This document shows positions 19,778-29,407 of a stretch of DNA of 64,000 nt, one piece after another. The translations under genes were made by a program, and so were the position numbers. The DNA is from Phenylobacterium sp. (GTDB lineage: Bacteria; Pseudomonadota; Alphaproteobacteria; Caulobacterales; Caulobacteraceae). The notes beneath the pieces are model-generated. The model searched no databases. It was not told the origin of the DNA and worked only from the letters and a program-made list of their open reading frames with translations. The DNA is taken from the NCBI GenBank assembly GCA_020401865.1, contig JADCAS010000005.1, forward strand, positions 186,001-250,000, written 5' to 3'. Position 1 is the stretch's first letter; every line of letters starts with the position of its first letter.

Positions 19778-21174
19778 CAGCCCTCCTCCCCTTCCAGAGC
19801 CAGCCTCGCGCCGGAGAGCCCAAGGGATTTGAGTTTCCGATGCAGAGCGGACCGCTCCATCCCGATGAAGGCGGCGGTCCGCGAGATATTGCCCGAGAAC
19901 CTCATCATCTGTGCGTGCAGATAGTCGCGTTCAAACACCTCCCGGGCCTCGCGCAGCGGCAGGGCGATGATCCGCTCGGCGCCGAGGCCGGATACCGCGC
20001 GCTCCCTCGTCTCCGGCTCCGGCGGGATCATCTCGGCGGTGATCGGCTCGGCGGGGTCCCCGGAGGCAAGGATCAGAAGCCGCTCGATCTGGTTGCGCAG
20101 CTGGCTGAGATTGCCGGGCCAGGTGCGCACCTGCAGGGCCGCCAGGGCGTCATCCGAGAGCCGCCGCCGCGGCAGGCCGGCGCCCTCGGAAATCCGCTGC
20201 ACGAAGAAGTCCACGAGTTCGGGTATATCTTCCCTGCGCTCGGCCAGGCCAGGAACGCTGAGGGGCACAACGTTCAGCCGGTGGAACAGATCCTCTCGGA
20301 AACGCCCCTCGGCAATCTCCGTCCGCAGGTCCCGGCACGTGGATGAGACCACCCGGACGTCCACCTGGACGTCGGAAGCGCCGCCGACCCGGCGGAACCT
20401 CTGGTCCACCAGGACCCGCAGGATGCGGCTCTGGGTCTCCCTGGGCATGTCCGCCACCTCGTCGAGGTAAAGCGTGCCCCCGTGGGCCCGTTCGAAGACC
20501 CCGATCTTGGCGGGGCGGCCCGCCTCTCCCTCCTCGCCGAAAAGCTCGATGTCCACCCGCTCGGGCGTCATGCCGGCGGCGCTGATCACCATGAACTCGT
20601 TCCGCGCCCGGGGGCTGCCGGCATGGATCATCCGCGCCACGGTCTCCTTCCCGGCGCCGGGGGGGCCCGCGATCAGCACACGGCTGTTGGCGGCGGCGAG
20701 CTTGTTGATGAGGCCCCTCAGCTGCTGCATGGCTGGCGAGCGACCGATCAGGCCCTCCGGCGTCACGGTCCGGGCCCGAAGCCGCCGGTTTTCGCGTCGA
20801 AGGTTCGCGGCCTCGAGCGCCCGCTCCACGACCAGCAGAAGCCGGTCCGACTTGAAGGGTTTCTCGAGGAACTCGTAGGCGCCGCGCTTGATGGCGCTCA
20901 CCGCCGTCTCGATGTTGCCATGCCCCGAGATCATGATCACCGGCAGGTCGGCGTCCAGCCCCTTGACCAGGTCCAGGAGCTCCAGCCCGTCCATCCCGCC
21001 GCCCTGCATCCAGATGTCCAGGATGAGCAGGGACGGCTTGCGCGCCCGGATCTCCGCAAGGGCGGATTCAGAGTCGTTCGCCGTGCGGACAGCATATCCC
21101 TCGTCGGTGAGGATTCCCGCCACCAGCTCGCGGATGTCGGCCTCATCATCCACCACAAGTATATCAGCCGCCAT
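19777..21174 (-). CDS. ntrX: Nitrogen-metabolism response regulator NtrX
   Basis: A 465-residue regulator paired with NtrY. Domains: receiver (residues 1-120, phospho-acceptor Asp in 'LLILDIWMQGGGMDGLELL'), an AAA+ domain (about 140-370: 'VLIAGPPGAGKETVAR', 'GGTLYLDEVADMP', 'FREDLFHRLNVVPL') and a Fis-type helix-turn-helix at the end (NISRTAAFIGMERSALHRKL). The GAFTGA loop used to contact sigma-54 is missing: after 'DIELFG' comes a short 'EEGEAGRPAKIGVFERAHGG'. It probably acts independently of sigma-54. It abuts ntrY and dat with one-base overlaps. Confidence 0.95.
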   Translation of the reverse strand: MAADILVVDDEADIRELVAGILTDEGYAVRTANDSESALAEIRARKPSLLILDIWMQGGGMDGLELLDLVKGLDADLPVIMISGHGNIETAVSAIKRGAYEFLEKPFKSDRLLLVVERALEAANLRRENRRLRARTVTPEGLIGRSPAMQQLRGLINKLAAANSRVLIAGPPGAGKETVARMIHAGSPRARNEFMVISAAGMTPERVDIELFGEEGEAGRPAKIGVFERAHGGTLYLDEVADMPRETQSRILRVLVDQRFRRVGGASDVQVDVRVVSSTCRDLRTEIAEGRFREDLFHRLNVVPLSVPGLAERREDIPELVDFFVQRISEGAGLPRRRLSDDALAALQVRTWPGNLSQLRNQIERLLILASGDPAEPITAEMIPPEPETRERAVSGLGAERIIALPLREAREVFERDYLHAQMMRFSGNISRTAAFIGMERSALHRKLKSLGLSGARLALEGEEG

Positions 21175-23393
21175 CAGACAGTCTCCTGTTTCAGGGTCGT
21201 ACGGGGAGGGTTCGCGGCGGGCGCCGGCAGCCGCAGGAGGACCCGGGCGCCGGGCCCACGCTCTGGGTCCGCCAGCACCAGGTCGCCGCCATGGTCCTCC
21301 ATCACGCGCTTGACGATGGCCAGGCCCAGGCCCGTCCCCTTCTCACGCGTGGTGACATAGGGTTCGGTCAGCCGGTCCCGGTCCTTGGCCGGTAGCCCCA
21401 GGCCGTTGTCTTCGATCACGAAGGCCAGACCCGTCTCGTCAAGGCGGATGTCGGCCAGGATCCGGCCCGCGGGCTCCGGCTGGGCGGCCATGCGGGCCCG
21501 GACCGCCTCGACGGCGTTCTTCAGCACATTGGCAAGGGCCTGGGCCAGCATCCGCCCATCCACCCGCAGAGTTGCAGCTGGCAGGGGCTCGCCGATCACC
21601 CAGTCGATATCGGGGTCGGCCACTCGCCTTGCGAAGACCGCCTCGCGCAACAGCTCCGCCGCATCCTGGTCAGAAAGCTGGGGGGTCGGCATCCGGGCGA
21701 AGGCCGAGAACTCGTCCACCATCCGGCCGATGTCTCCCACCTGCCGCACGATGGTCTCTGTGCAGCGGTCAAAGGTGTCCAGGTCCGCAGCCGCGACGTT
21801 CCGGCGGAACTTGCGCCGGATCCGCTCGGCGGAGAGCTGGATCGGGGTCAGCGGATTCTTGATCTCGTGGGCGATGCGCCGGGCGACATCTCGCCAGGCG
21901 GCATTGCGTTGCGCCGAGACCAGGCGGGTGATGTCGTCGAAAGTCAGCACCAGCCCCTCCCCCGTCCGGCTGGCGCGGACCCGGAGCCTGAGGGTCTCCC
22001 GCCCCCGGGTGACGTCCACCTCGCCCTCGGCGTGGCCCAACGTCCGGGCGATGCCGAGGATCTCCCCGACCTCGGGCGCCGCGGTTTCGAGGGTCATGGG
22101 CGCGGCGAAGACCGGATCCTCCGGAAGGTCGAGCAGGCGCACGGCCTGGCGGTTCACCGCGGATATGCGGCCGTCCGCACCGGCCGCCACCACCCCTGCG
22201 GAGACCTCCGAGAGTACGGTTTCGATGAACTGGCGCCGCCGCCGCGCCTCGTCGCTCGCCCGGGTCAGGGCTTCCTGCTGCTGCGAAAGGTCGCGGGTCA
22301 TGTCGTTGAAGGCCCGGGACAGGACCGCGATCTCCTCCGGATCGGAGCCTGCATCGACACGCGCCGTCAGGTCCCCCCGGGCCACCCGGGATGCGGCCTG
22401 CACCAGCCGGCCGACGGGCGCCGAGATCGAGCTGGCCGCCCCCATTCCCAGCCAGACGGCGCCGATCAGCACCAGGAGGGCCGTCTCCACATAGGCCAGG
22501 GCGAAGGCCATCTGTATGCGCTCACGGCTCTGGACGGCGTCCCGATAGGACACAAGGGCCTGTTCGGCTTCAGAGAGGTTGGCCACCACGCCCTCGCCCA
22601 CCGGCCTGACCAGATAGAGGTAGGCGTCAGGATAGCTCTTTAGCCGGTACACCGACCGGGTCAGGTTGGCGGAGACGAAGATGTCCCCCTCGTCCGCCGC
22701 CCGGAAGGCCGACTCCGGTGGTGTCAGAAAACCGGGTGCGGTGGCGGTTTCCGCCCGGGCGAGGACCCGTCCTTCCCGGTCGATCAGGTAGGCGGCCGGG
22801 AAGTCATGATCCGCCGCCTGCTGGGCGAGGAAGAGGCCGAAGGTCACCGGTGAGTCCCCCAGGGCGCCCGCCGCGCCGTTGAGGTCGGCGGACATCAGGG
22901 TCACGTGCTCGCGCACATAGCGCTTCTGTTCCTCCAGATAGCTCCGGAAGACCGTGGCCGAGTTCTCCACGACGGTCTGGACACGGGTGGAGAACCAGTC
23001 CTCCACACCCCGGTTGACCAGCACGCCGTAGAACAAGGCGACCACCAGGGCCGGGGCGGTGGCGGCGGCGGCGAACAGGGTGACGAAGCGCAGGTGCAGC
23101 CGGGCGCCAGGGTCTGCGGCCCTGGCCTGCAACAGGCCCAGCACTGTCCGGCCCGCTGCCGCCAGCAGCCACAGGATCAGCACCAGGTTGATCCCCAGAA
23201 TCCAGAGGATGTTCAGACTGGCCGGGGCCAGGGGCCCCGACAGAGGGGGGGAGGCCGCCAGCAGGATTCCCAGGCCGGTGAGAAGCACCGCCGCCAGGTA
23301 GACTCCCCCCGTCGCCATCCGCGACCCGGCCAGGGCGCGCAGCCGGACCATCCGGCTTCCGGCAGCCTCAAGGATCGAAGTCAGAGCCCGCAT
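21174..23393 (-). CDS. ntrY: Sensor histidine kinase NtrY
   Basis: Membrane-bound kinase partner of NtrX, 739 residues. It has a hydrophobic N-terminus with three or four membrane helices, an extracytoplasmic region (about 120-295), another membrane helix (MAFALAYVETALLVLIGAVW), a HAMP domain (SAPVGRLVQAASRVARGDL), a PAS domain, the HisKA domain with '[20 protein letters not shown]' (phospho-His) and the ATPase domain with 'ALANVLKNAVEAV', 'IEDNGLGLPAKD' and 'KGTGLGLAIVKRVMEDHGG'. It responds to nitrogen or redox signals in related bacteria. The 63-base gap to ntrC may hold a separate promoter. Confidence 0.96.
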   Translation of the reverse strand: MRALTSILEAAGSRMVRLRALAGSRMATGGVYLAAVLLTGLGILLAASPPLSGPLAPASLNILWILGINLVLILWLLAAAGRTVLGLLQARAADPGARLHLRFVTLFAAAATAPALVVALFYGVLVNRGVEDWFSTRVQTVVENSATVFRSYLEEQKRYVREHVTLMSADLNGAAGALGDSPVTFGLFLAQQAADHDFPAAYLIDREGRVLARAETATAPGFLTPPESAFRAADEGDIFVSANLTRSVYRLKSYPDAYLYLVRPVGEGVVANLSEAEQALVSYRDAVQSRERIQMAFALAYVETALLVLIGAVWLGMGAASSISAPVGRLVQAASRVARGDLTARVDAGSDPEEIAVLSRAFNDMTRDLSQQQEALTRASDEARRRRQFIETVLSEVSAGVVAAGADGRISAVNRQAVRLLDLPEDPVFAAPMTLETAAPEVGEILGIARTLGHAEGEVDVTRGRETLRLRVRASRTGEGLVLTFDDITRLVSAQRNAAWRDVARRIAHEIKNPLTPIQLSAERIRRKFRRNVAAADLDTFDRCTETIVRQVGDIGRMVDEFSAFARMPTPQLSDQDAAELLREAVFARRVADPDIDWVIGEPLPAATLRVDGRMLAQALANVLKNAVEAVRARMAAQPEPAGRILADIRLDETGLAFVIEDNGLGLPAKDRDRLTEPYVTTREKGTGLGLAIVKRVMEDHGGDLVLADPERGPGARVLLRLPAPAANPPRTTLKQETV

Positions 23394-23456
23394 GAGCCCA
23401 TGCTAAGGCCGAGTGTGCCTTCAAATCAACAGGTCGTTGCCGAAAAGCGTCAGGGC

Positions 23457-24884
23457 CTATCGGCGGCCCCGGCTCATCTCCACGCCGAGGTCCTGGATCT
23501 TCTTGCGCAGGGTGTTGCGGTTCAATCCAAGGATCTCGGCGGCCCGCACCTGGTTCCCCCGGGTTCCGGACAGGGTCAGCGCGATCAGCGGCCGCTCCAC
23601 CTCCTCCAGGATCCGGTCGTAGAGACCCACGGGCGGAAGCCCGTCCGGGAAGGTGGCGAAATGGCTGGCAAGGTAACGCTCCACCAGCCCGGACAGGGTC
23701 ACCGGCCCGTTCTGCCCCTTCAGCGGCGCCTGCTGGTCGGCCAGTTCCAGCTCGATGATCCGGGCGGTGATCAGCTCCTCCCCGTAGAGGGCGCAGATCC
23801 GACGGATCAGGTTTTCCAGCTCCCGGACATTGCCCGGCCAGGCGTGCGCCTTGAGCCGCTCCAGGGCCCCGGCGTCGATGGTCTTGGCCGGCAGGCCCTC
23901 GCGATTGGCCCGCAGGAGGAAGCTCCGCGCCAGGTCCGGGATGTCCTCGGTCCGGTCGCGCAGGGGCGGAATTCGCAGCGGGGCCACATTCAGGCGGAAA
24001 TAGAGGTCCTCGCGGAACAGGCCCTGCTGGATCAGGGCCCTCAGATCGCGGTTGGTGGCCGCGATGATGCGGACATTGGGCCGCCGGCCGGTCCGCGGGT
24101 TTACGGCTGTCTCCGAGCCGTCAATCACCCGCAGGAGCCGGGTCTGGGCGTCGAGGGGCATGTCGCCGATCTCGTCCAGGAAGAGGGTGCCGCCGTCGGC
24201 CTCCACCAGCTTGCCGATGTCCCCGTCGCTGCGTCCGAACAGCTCGGTCTCCACCCGCTCCCGGGGCACGGCCGCCAGGTTGATCACCACGAAGCGTCCG
24301 TCGCGGCGCCGGCCCATGTCGTGCAGGGCCCGGGCGACCAGTTCCTTGCCGGTGCCGCTCTCCCCCAGGATGAGGACCGTCAGGTCCGCTCCCACCAGTC
24401 GCGCGATGGTCCGATAGACCTCCTGCATGGGCGCCGAGCGGCCGATCAGAGGCAGGCGCTCGTCCCGAGCCGCCCGCGCCTGGGCCCGGCTGGCTTCGAC
24501 ATCCGCCGGCCGCGACAGGGCCCGTCGGGCGACCGCGGTGATGTCCTCGAGGTCAAAGGGCTTGGAGACGTACTCGAAAGCCCCGGCGTCTGCGGCGTTC
24601 ACAGCCGTCAGCAGGGTGTTCTGCGCGCTCATCACGATGACCGGCAGCCGGGGCCGTTCCTTCCGGATCCTCGGCAGGACGTCAAAGACGTTCTCATCCG
24701 GCATGATCACGTCGGTGATGACGAGGTCGCCCTCTCCCTCCGAGACCCACTTCAGCAGCGTGGCGGCGTTGCCCGTGGCCCGCACCTGGTAGCCCAGCCG
24801 GGTGAAGGCCTGGCTGAGGACCAGGCGGATGGAGCTGTCATCATCGGCGATGATGATCTTCTTGGCGGCTGCGGCGGCGGTCAT
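23457..24884 (-). CDS. ntrC: Nitrogen regulator NtrC (GAFTGA-less)
   Basis: Response regulator of nitrogen assimilation, 475 residues. The receiver has '[18 protein letters not shown]' and the acceptor Asp in '[18 protein letters not shown]'. The AAA+ domain has '[18 protein letters not shown]' (Walker A), '[20 protein letters not shown]' (Walker B) and '[20 protein letters not shown]'. The Fis-type DNA-binding end has '[19 protein letters not shown]'. Between 'ELFG' and '[11 protein letters not shown]' only [10 protein letters not shown] remains, so the GAFTGA loop is absent, as reported for Caulobacter NtrC. Its ATG overlaps the ntrB stop. Confidence 0.96.
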   Translation of the reverse strand: MTAAAAAKKIIIADDDSSIRLVLSQAFTRLGYQVRATGNAATLLKWVSEGEGDLVITDVIMPDENVFDVLPRIRKERPRLPVIVMSAQNTLLTAVNAADAGAFEYVSKPFDLEDITAVARRALSRPADVEASRAQARAARDERLPLIGRSAPMQEVYRTIARLVGADLTVLILGESGTGKELVARALHDMGRRRDGRFVVINLAAVPRERVETELFGRSDGDIGKLVEADGGTLFLDEIGDMPLDAQTRLLRVIDGSETAVNPRTGRRPNVRIIAATNRDLRALIQQGLFREDLYFRLNVAPLRIPPLRDRTEDIPDLARSFLLRANREGLPAKTIDAGALERLKAHAWPGNVRELENLIRRICALYGEELITARIIELELADQQAPLKGQNGPVTLSGLVERYLASHFATFPDGLPPVGLYDRILEEVERPLIALTLSGTRGNQVRAAEILGLNRNTLRKKIQDLGVEMSRGRR

Positions 24885-25975
24885 GCCGGCTCCTCCGTGA
24901 CAATGGGCAAAAGCACCCGGAAGGCCGTCCGGCCGGGCTCGGATTCGAAGTCGATGAGGCCGCCGTGGGCGGAGACCAGCTTGGACACCAGGGCCAGGCC
25001 CAGCCCGACCCCGCCGTTGCGACCGGTCACGAAGGGTTGGAACAGGCTGTCGCGCAGGTGCGCGGGAACCCCGGGGCCATTGTCGATGACCCGCACCTCC
25101 AGCGGCGTGCTGCGCAGTCCCCGCGCGCCCCCGGTGCGGATCCGCACCCCGTGGCGGAAGGCCGTGCGGATGATGATCTCACCCTGGCCGTCGCCCCGGC
25201 GATGCGCCGCCTCGGCGGCGTTCTTCACCAGGTTGAGGAAGATCTGGATCAGCTGGTCCTCGTCCCCCGGCGTCAGCGGCAGGGACGGGTCGTAGTCCTC
25301 CACCACTGCAAGCCCCTCACCCACCCCGTTGACCGCCAGGGTGCGCACCCGATCAAGGACAAGGTGGATGTTGATGGGCCGACAGGTCGGCGCCGCATCG
25401 TCGGAGAAGGCCTCCATCCGGTCCACCAGCCGCTTCACCCGGTCGACCTCGTCGACGATCAGCTGGGCCAGGGGGGTATCCTCCACCCGCGCTCCGGACT
25501 TCAGCAACTGGGCCGCCCCGCGGATGCCCGCCAGCGGGTTCTTGATCTCGTGGGCCAGCATCCGCCCCAGCCCGATAATGGTCTTCAGACCGGCGCTTTC
25601 CGCCCCGCCGCGCTCGCCGCTCAAAGCGCCCGACCGTACGGTGAGGGTCAGGAGGACCGAACCGTCTTCCAGAGGCGCAGCCGAGCCATCGGCCCGGAAG
25701 GCCGAATGGCCGAACAGGCTCACCTCGAAGCCCCGCTCCCGGACCGGACCGCCCTCAGCCCGGGCCCGGGCCACGAGGGCGAGCAGGGGCGAGTCCGGCA
25801 CCGCGGCGGCGGCGAGACCGCTGCGGGTCATCACCCCAAGTGACTGCCCGAACAGACGCTCGGCGGCTTCGTTGGCGGCCACCACCTGCCCGCCCTCGCC
25901 CACCACGATGGCCGGCTCGGGGGCCAGGTCGAAGGCTGCAGCCCTCAGCGACTCTCCTGCCGGAACGGGTGTCAC
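24881..25975 (-). CDS. ntrB: Nitrogen sensor kinase NtrB
   Basis: Cytoplasmic kinase/phosphatase acting on NtrC under PII control. I place the start at the GTG at 25975, which overlaps the dusB stop (GTGA), giving 364 residues; an upstream ATG at 26044 lies inside dusB and adds Gly/Arg-rich sequence foreign to the family. It has a PAS domain ([10 protein letters not shown]-like region '[19 protein letters not shown]'), HisKA with '[20 protein letters not shown]' (phospho-His), and an ATPase domain with '[14 protein letters not shown]', '[12 protein letters not shown]' and '[18 protein letters not shown]'. No membrane segment. Confidence 0.95.
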   Translation of the reverse strand: MTPVPAGESLRAAAFDLAPEPAIVVGEGGQVVAANEAAERLFGQSLGVMTRSGLAAAAVPDSPLLALVARARAEGGPVRERGFEVSLFGHSAFRADGSAAPLEDGSVLLTLTVRSGALSGERGGAESAGLKTIIGLGRMLAHEIKNPLAGIRGAAQLLKSGARVEDTPLAQLIVDEVDRVKRLVDRMEAFSDDAAPTCRPINIHLVLDRVRTLAVNGVGEGLAVVEDYDPSLPLTPGDEDQLIQIFLNLVKNAAEAAHRRGDGQGEIIIRTAFRHGVRIRTGGARGLRSTPLEVRVIDNGPGVPAHLRDSLFQPFVTGRNGGVGLGLALVSKLVSAHGGLIDFESEPGRTAFRVLLPIVTEEPA

Positions 25976-26973
25976 GCGGCCGCCTCCCTGCGCCAAAGTT
26001 CCGTCAGGCCGCGCTCGACCTCCCGGGGATCGTCCATCCGGCACAGGCGACGTCGGGCCTCCAGCCGCACCTCCGGGTTGTCAGGCGTCGCGGCCTCGTC
26101 GACATAGGCCGAGAGATGTTTGCGGAAGACCCGCAGGCCCGTGCGCTCGCCGTAGAAGCTGAGAGTCTCGGCCAGATGGTCCAGCACCACGCCGAGACGC
26201 GCCTCGCGGCTGGGCTCTTCCCAGTCCTCGCCGGACAGGCCGGCCTCGATCCAGGGCGCGATCCAGGGACGCCCGTAGACCCCGCGCCCCACCATGACAG
26301 CGTCGGCGCCGGACTCCTCGAGGGCCCGCGCCGCGTCCTCGGCGTTGCGGATGTCCCCGTTGACGATGACCGGCGCATTCACCTCGGCCTTCACCGCCGC
26401 CACCGCCTTCCAGTCGGCGCTGCCCTTGTAGAACTGGCAACGGGTCCGGCCGTGGACCGTGATCGCCTTGATGCCCCTCGCCTCCGCGCCGGCGGCGATC
26501 TCGGGGGCGTTCCGGGACGCATCGTCCCAGCCCAGCCGCATCTTGAGGGTCACCGGCACATCCACCGCATCGACCACAGCCTCGACCAGACGGAAAAGGA
26601 GGTCCGGCTCCCGCATCAGGGCCGAGCCGGCAAGAGCCCCCCCGGTCACCTCCCGGGCCGGGCAGCCGAAGTTGAGGTCGATGACGTCGGCGCCCGCGGC
26701 GGCGGCCAATCGCGCCCCGGCGGCCATGTCCTCCGGCGTGCGGCCGATCAGCTGCACCACCATCCGCGGCAGGCCCTCGCCCACCGCCGCCCGCCGGACC
26801 ACATCAGGACGGCCGGCCGCAAAGGCCGAGCACGCCACCATCTCGGTGGCCACATAGGGCGCGCCCAGGCGGGACGCTGCGCGCCGGAACGGCAGGTCCG
26901 AAACCCCGGTCATGGGGGCGATCCAGACCCGTCCGCCGATCTCGACATCTCCGATACGGACCGAGGTGCTCAT
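25972..26973 (-). CDS. dusB: tRNA-dihydrouridine synthase DusB (NifR3)
   Basis: FMN-dependent reduction of uridine to dihydrouridine in tRNA. The 333-residue TIM-barrel protein has 'VWIAPMTGVSDLPFRR' at the N-terminus, 'GADVIDLNFGCPAREVTGGA' with the catalytic Cys, 'VTLKMRLGWDD', 'ITVHGRTRCQFYKG' and 'VNGDIRNAEDAARAL' and 'VMVGRGVYGRPWI'. dusB is classically the first gene of the alphaproteobacterial ntr operon (nifR3-ntrB-ntrC), as here. It probably starts the transcript; the divergent ispDF begins about 110 bases away. Confidence 0.96.
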   Translation of the reverse strand: MSTSVRIGDVEIGGRVWIAPMTGVSDLPFRRAASRLGAPYVATEMVACSAFAAGRPDVVRRAAVGEGLPRMVVQLIGRTPEDMAAGARLAAAAGADVIDLNFGCPAREVTGGALAGSALMREPDLLFRLVEAVVDAVDVPVTLKMRLGWDDASRNAPEIAAGAEARGIKAITVHGRTRCQFYKGSADWKAVAAVKAEVNAPVIVNGDIRNAEDAARALEESGADAVMVGRGVYGRPWIAPWIEAGLSGEDWEEPSREARLGVVLDHLAETLSFYGERTGLRVFRKHLSAYVDEAATPDNPEVRLEARRRLCRMDDPREVERGLTELWRREAAA

Positions 26974-27081
26974 TTTGGCGTCATTCGCATTGCCCTCTTT
27001 TCAGGCATTTCAGGCGCCGCGTAAAGAGGCGCCGCCGAACCCGCCACTGGACAGCCGCTCTGGCGCGCCTAAACAGCCCAC

Positions 27082-28227
27082 ATGACCTTCTCGGCCGTCA
27101 TCGTCGCCGCCGGCGCCAGCCTGAGGGCGGGACCCGGCGTCCCCAAACCCTGGCGCGACCTGGGCGGGCGGCCCGTGCTTGACTGGTCGGCCCGGGCCCT
27201 CGCCGCCGCTGGCGTCCGACAGTTGGTGGTCGTGACCACGGCGGACCGGATCGGGGCCGCCCAGGCCCTGCTCTCCGGCCTGCCGGGCCTCGTCGTCGTC
27301 GAGGGGGGAGCTACGCGCTCGCTGTCCGTGCGCGCCGGCCTCGCCGCCCTCGACGGACCGCCGGAGGAACCGGTGCTGGTGCATGACGCCGCCCGTCCCT
27401 TCCTGTCCGGCGAGGTGATCGGACGCGTACTGGACGCGTTGGCAACCGCCGATGGCGCCCTCGCCGCCCTGCCGGTCGCCGACAGCCTCCGGCGCGGCGA
27501 GGACCATGTCACCGGCTCCGTGGACCGCGAGGGCCTCTGGCGGGCCCAGACCCCGCAGGCCTTCCGCCGCCACGCCCTTGTCCGTGCCTTCGACGCCTGG
27601 TCCGGCCCCGAGCCCACCGACGAGGCCGCGGTCATGACCGCCACCGGCGCCCGCATCGCCCTGGTCCGGGGCGATCCCCGCCTCTTCAAGCTCACCTGGA
27701 CCGAGGATTTCGAGATGGCCGAGTCCCTCGCCCGCCCCGCCCGCGAGGTCCGCATGGGCCAGGGGATCGACGCCCACCGCTGGGGCCCCGGCGACGGGGT
27801 CTGGCTGTGCGGCGTTCGCATTCCCCACGACGCGGCCCTGGTGGGTCATTCCGACGCCGACGCCGGACTTCACGCCCTGACCGACGCCCTGCTCGGCGCC
27901 ATCGGCGAAGGCGACATCGGCCAACACTTCCCGCCCACGGACCCGCGCTGGAAGGCAGAGCCCTCGGCCACCTTCCTGGCCCACGCCGGCGCCCTCGTCG
28001 GCGCCCGGGGCGGCCGGATCCTGTCGCTTGACCTGACCCTCGTCTGCGAACGCCCCAAGGTGGCGCCCCACCGGGAGGCCATGCGCGCCTCGGTCGCCGC
28101 CATCCTCGGGATCGACCCCGGCCGGGTCAGCATCAAGGCCACCACCACCGAGGGCATGGGCTATACGGGCCGTCAGGAGGGCCTCCTGGCCCAGGCGGTG
28201 GCCGCCGTCGAGCTTCCCGCCGCCTGA
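27082..28227 (+). CDS. ispDF: Bifunctional IspD/IspF (MEP pathway)
   Basis: Fuses two enzymes of isoprenoid synthesis: 2-C-methyl-D-erythritol 4-phosphate cytidylyltransferase (residues 1-220) and MECDP synthase (about 225-381). IspD signs are 'AVIVAAGASLRAGPGVPKPW', 'VLVHDAARPFLSGEVI' and 'KLTWTEDFEMAESLA'. IspF signs are 'RMGQGIDAHRWGPGDGVWLCG', 'HDAALVGHSDADAGLHALTD' (zinc ligands), 'DIGQHFPPTDPRW' and 'IKATTTEGMGYTGRQEG'. The fusion is typical of alphaproteobacteria. It is followed after about 80 bases by cinA. Confidence 0.97.
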   Translation: MTFSAVIVAAGASLRAGPGVPKPWRDLGGRPVLDWSARALAAAGVRQLVVVTTADRIGAAQALLSGLPGLVVVEGGATRSLSVRAGLAALDGPPEEPVLVHDAARPFLSGEVIGRVLDALATADGALAALPVADSLRRGEDHVTGSVDREGLWRAQTPQAFRRHALVRAFDAWSGPEPTDEAAVMTATGARIALVRGDPRLFKLTWTEDFEMAESLARPAREVRMGQGIDAHRWGPGDGVWLCGVRIPHDAALVGHSDADAGLHALTDALLGAIGEGDIGQHFPPTDPRWKAEPSATFLAHAGALVGARGGRILSLDLTLVCERPKVAPHREAMRASVAAILGIDPGRVSIKATTTEGMGYTGRQEGLLAQAVAAVELPAA

Positions 28228-28305
28228 TCGTCGCCCTTGGGGGCTTGCGTCCGCCCCCCGGCCGGTGGTCAGGTCGCTTCGCCCGCGCCAGACCGGAGTC
28301 GAGAC

Positions 28306-28800
28306 ATGTTTTCCATCGAGATCGAGACCCTCGCCCGCCTCCTGATCGACGAGGCCCGCGAGCGCCAGCTGCGCCTGGTCACGGCCGAAAGCTGCACGGG
28401 CGGCCTGGTCGCCGGCGCGATCTGCGCCATCCCCGGCGCCTCGGACGTCTTCGAGCGCGGCTTCGTCGTCTACAACAACCGCGCCAAGCAGGAGCTGCTC
28501 GGCGTCCCGGGGGAAATCATCGCCGACCTCGGCGCCGTGTCCGAGCCTGTGGCCCGCATGATGGCCGAGGGCGCCCTGGAGAATTCCCACGCCCACCTCG
28601 CCGTGGCCATCACCGGAGTGGCGGGCCCCGGCGGCGGCACCCGCATGAAGCCGGTGGGCACCGTCCACATCGCCACCGCCCGCGCCAATCACGGCCTGCA
28701 CCACCGGCAGGAATTCTTCCAGTTCGAGACCCGCGAGGAAATCCAGCTGGCGGCCGTCCAGACCGCCCTGGAGGCCATGCGCGAACGGATCAACCGCTAG
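28306..28800 (+). CDS. CinA-family nicotinamide-nucleotide amidase
   Basis: A 164-residue stand-alone C-terminal CinA (PncC-like) domain, which deamidates nicotinamide mononucleotide in pyridine nucleotide recycling. The hallmarks are 'RLVTAESCTGGLVAGAICAI' (catalytic Ser), 'FERGFVVYNNRAKQELLGV' and 'LAVAITGVAGPGGGTRMKP'. The ATG at 28306 is the family start. The N-terminal molybdopterin-binding-like domain of full CinA is absent, as is usual in this group. A fold-back repeat begins 24 bases after its stop. Confidence 0.93.
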   Translation: MFSIEIETLARLLIDEARERQLRLVTAESCTGGLVAGAICAIPGASDVFERGFVVYNNRAKQELLGVPGEIIADLGAVSEPVARMMAEGALENSHAHLAVAITGVAGPGGGTRMKPVGTVHIATARANHGLHHRQEFFQFETREEIQLAAVQTALEAMRERINR

Positions 28801-28823
28801 GCGGCCAACGGCGGCGCAGCAAA

Positions 28824-28931
28824 CCCCCTCCGGCCCGCTGCGCGGTCCACCTCCCCCTCAAGAGGTGGAGGAATGACAAGTACTTAATTGCTCCCCCGAG
28901 GGGGAGCTCCCTGCGAAGCAGGGTGAGGGGG
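28824..28931. repeat. Fold-back intergenic repeat B (single full unit)
   Basis: A complete unit of about 108 bases. It begins CCCCCTCCGGCCCGCTGCGC and ends in GCAGGGTGAGGGGGC. The outer CCCCCTC pairs with GAGGGGG, and the centre has GCTCCCCCGAGGGGGAGC as an inner hairpin. It lies between the converging cinA and COQ10-like genes. Confidence 0.88.
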
Positions 28932-28943
28932 CGCAGCGGCGGC

Positions 28944-29402
28944 TCAGGCGTTCCCCGGATCCCCGAACAGCGCCCTCGCCCGGTCCTCGAAGCAGGTCAG
29001 GAGCCGGCCCGCCGCCCGGTCGAAATTGCCGGCGAGCAGGCCCTCCAGCAGGCGGCTCTTCAACTCGAAGTCGATGTCGAAGTCGATCCGCGTCCCGCCG
29101 TCCTCGGGCACGAAGTCCCAGCGGTTGCGCAGGCGGCGGAAGGGTCCGGCGATCAGGTCCGCGTCGATCCGCTTCAGGGCGGGGTCCCGCCGCACCCGGG
29201 TGGAGAACCGCTCACGGACCGGGCCGAAGGCTACCTGGACCTCGGCGTCCATCCACTCGGCCCCATCCGCCTCCGTGCGGGCGTTCCAGGTGCGCAGCGA
29301 CCGGACCCAGGGCACGAACTCGGGATAGCGGGTCACATCCCCCACCAGGCCGAACAGCGCCTCCGGGGCGTAGGGCGAACGCCGTGAGAGCCGGTGGCGC
29401 AC
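28944..29402 (-). CDS. Coenzyme Q-binding COQ10 / RatA-type START-domain protein
   Basis: A 152-residue SRPBCC-fold protein. It starts 'MRHRLSRRSPYAPEALFGLV' and has 'DVTRYPEFVPWVRSLRTWN', 'EVQVAFGPVRERFSTRVRRD' and 'GTRIDFDIDFELKSRLLEGL', all typical of bacterial COQ10 homologues. These bind ubiquinone or isoprenoids; E. coli RatA is described as a 50S-association inhibitor, but the toxin label is not supported by context here. It is directly downstream of lipA (6-base gap), a common arrangement in alphaproteobacteria. Confidence 0.9.
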   Translation of the reverse strand: MRHRLSRRSPYAPEALFGLVGDVTRYPEFVPWVRSLRTWNARTEADGAEWMDAEVQVAFGPVRERFSTRVRRDPALKRIDADLIAGPFRRLRNRWDFVPEDGGTRIDFDIDFELKSRLLEGLLAGNFDRAAGRLLTCFEDRARALFGDPGNA

Positions 29403-29407
29403 CGGCC

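Noticed and set aside
22905-25295. A 796-codon open frame on the plus strand opposite ntrY/ntrC
   Set aside because: It is the antisense shadow of two clear kinase/regulator genes, a GC-rich codon artefact with Gln/Gly/Arg-rich low-complexity translation and no domain.
28944-29402. Toxin-antitoxin system (RatA)
   Set aside because: The protein fits the COQ10/START family, there is no antitoxin gene beside it, and the conserved lipA linkage points to a housekeeping role.
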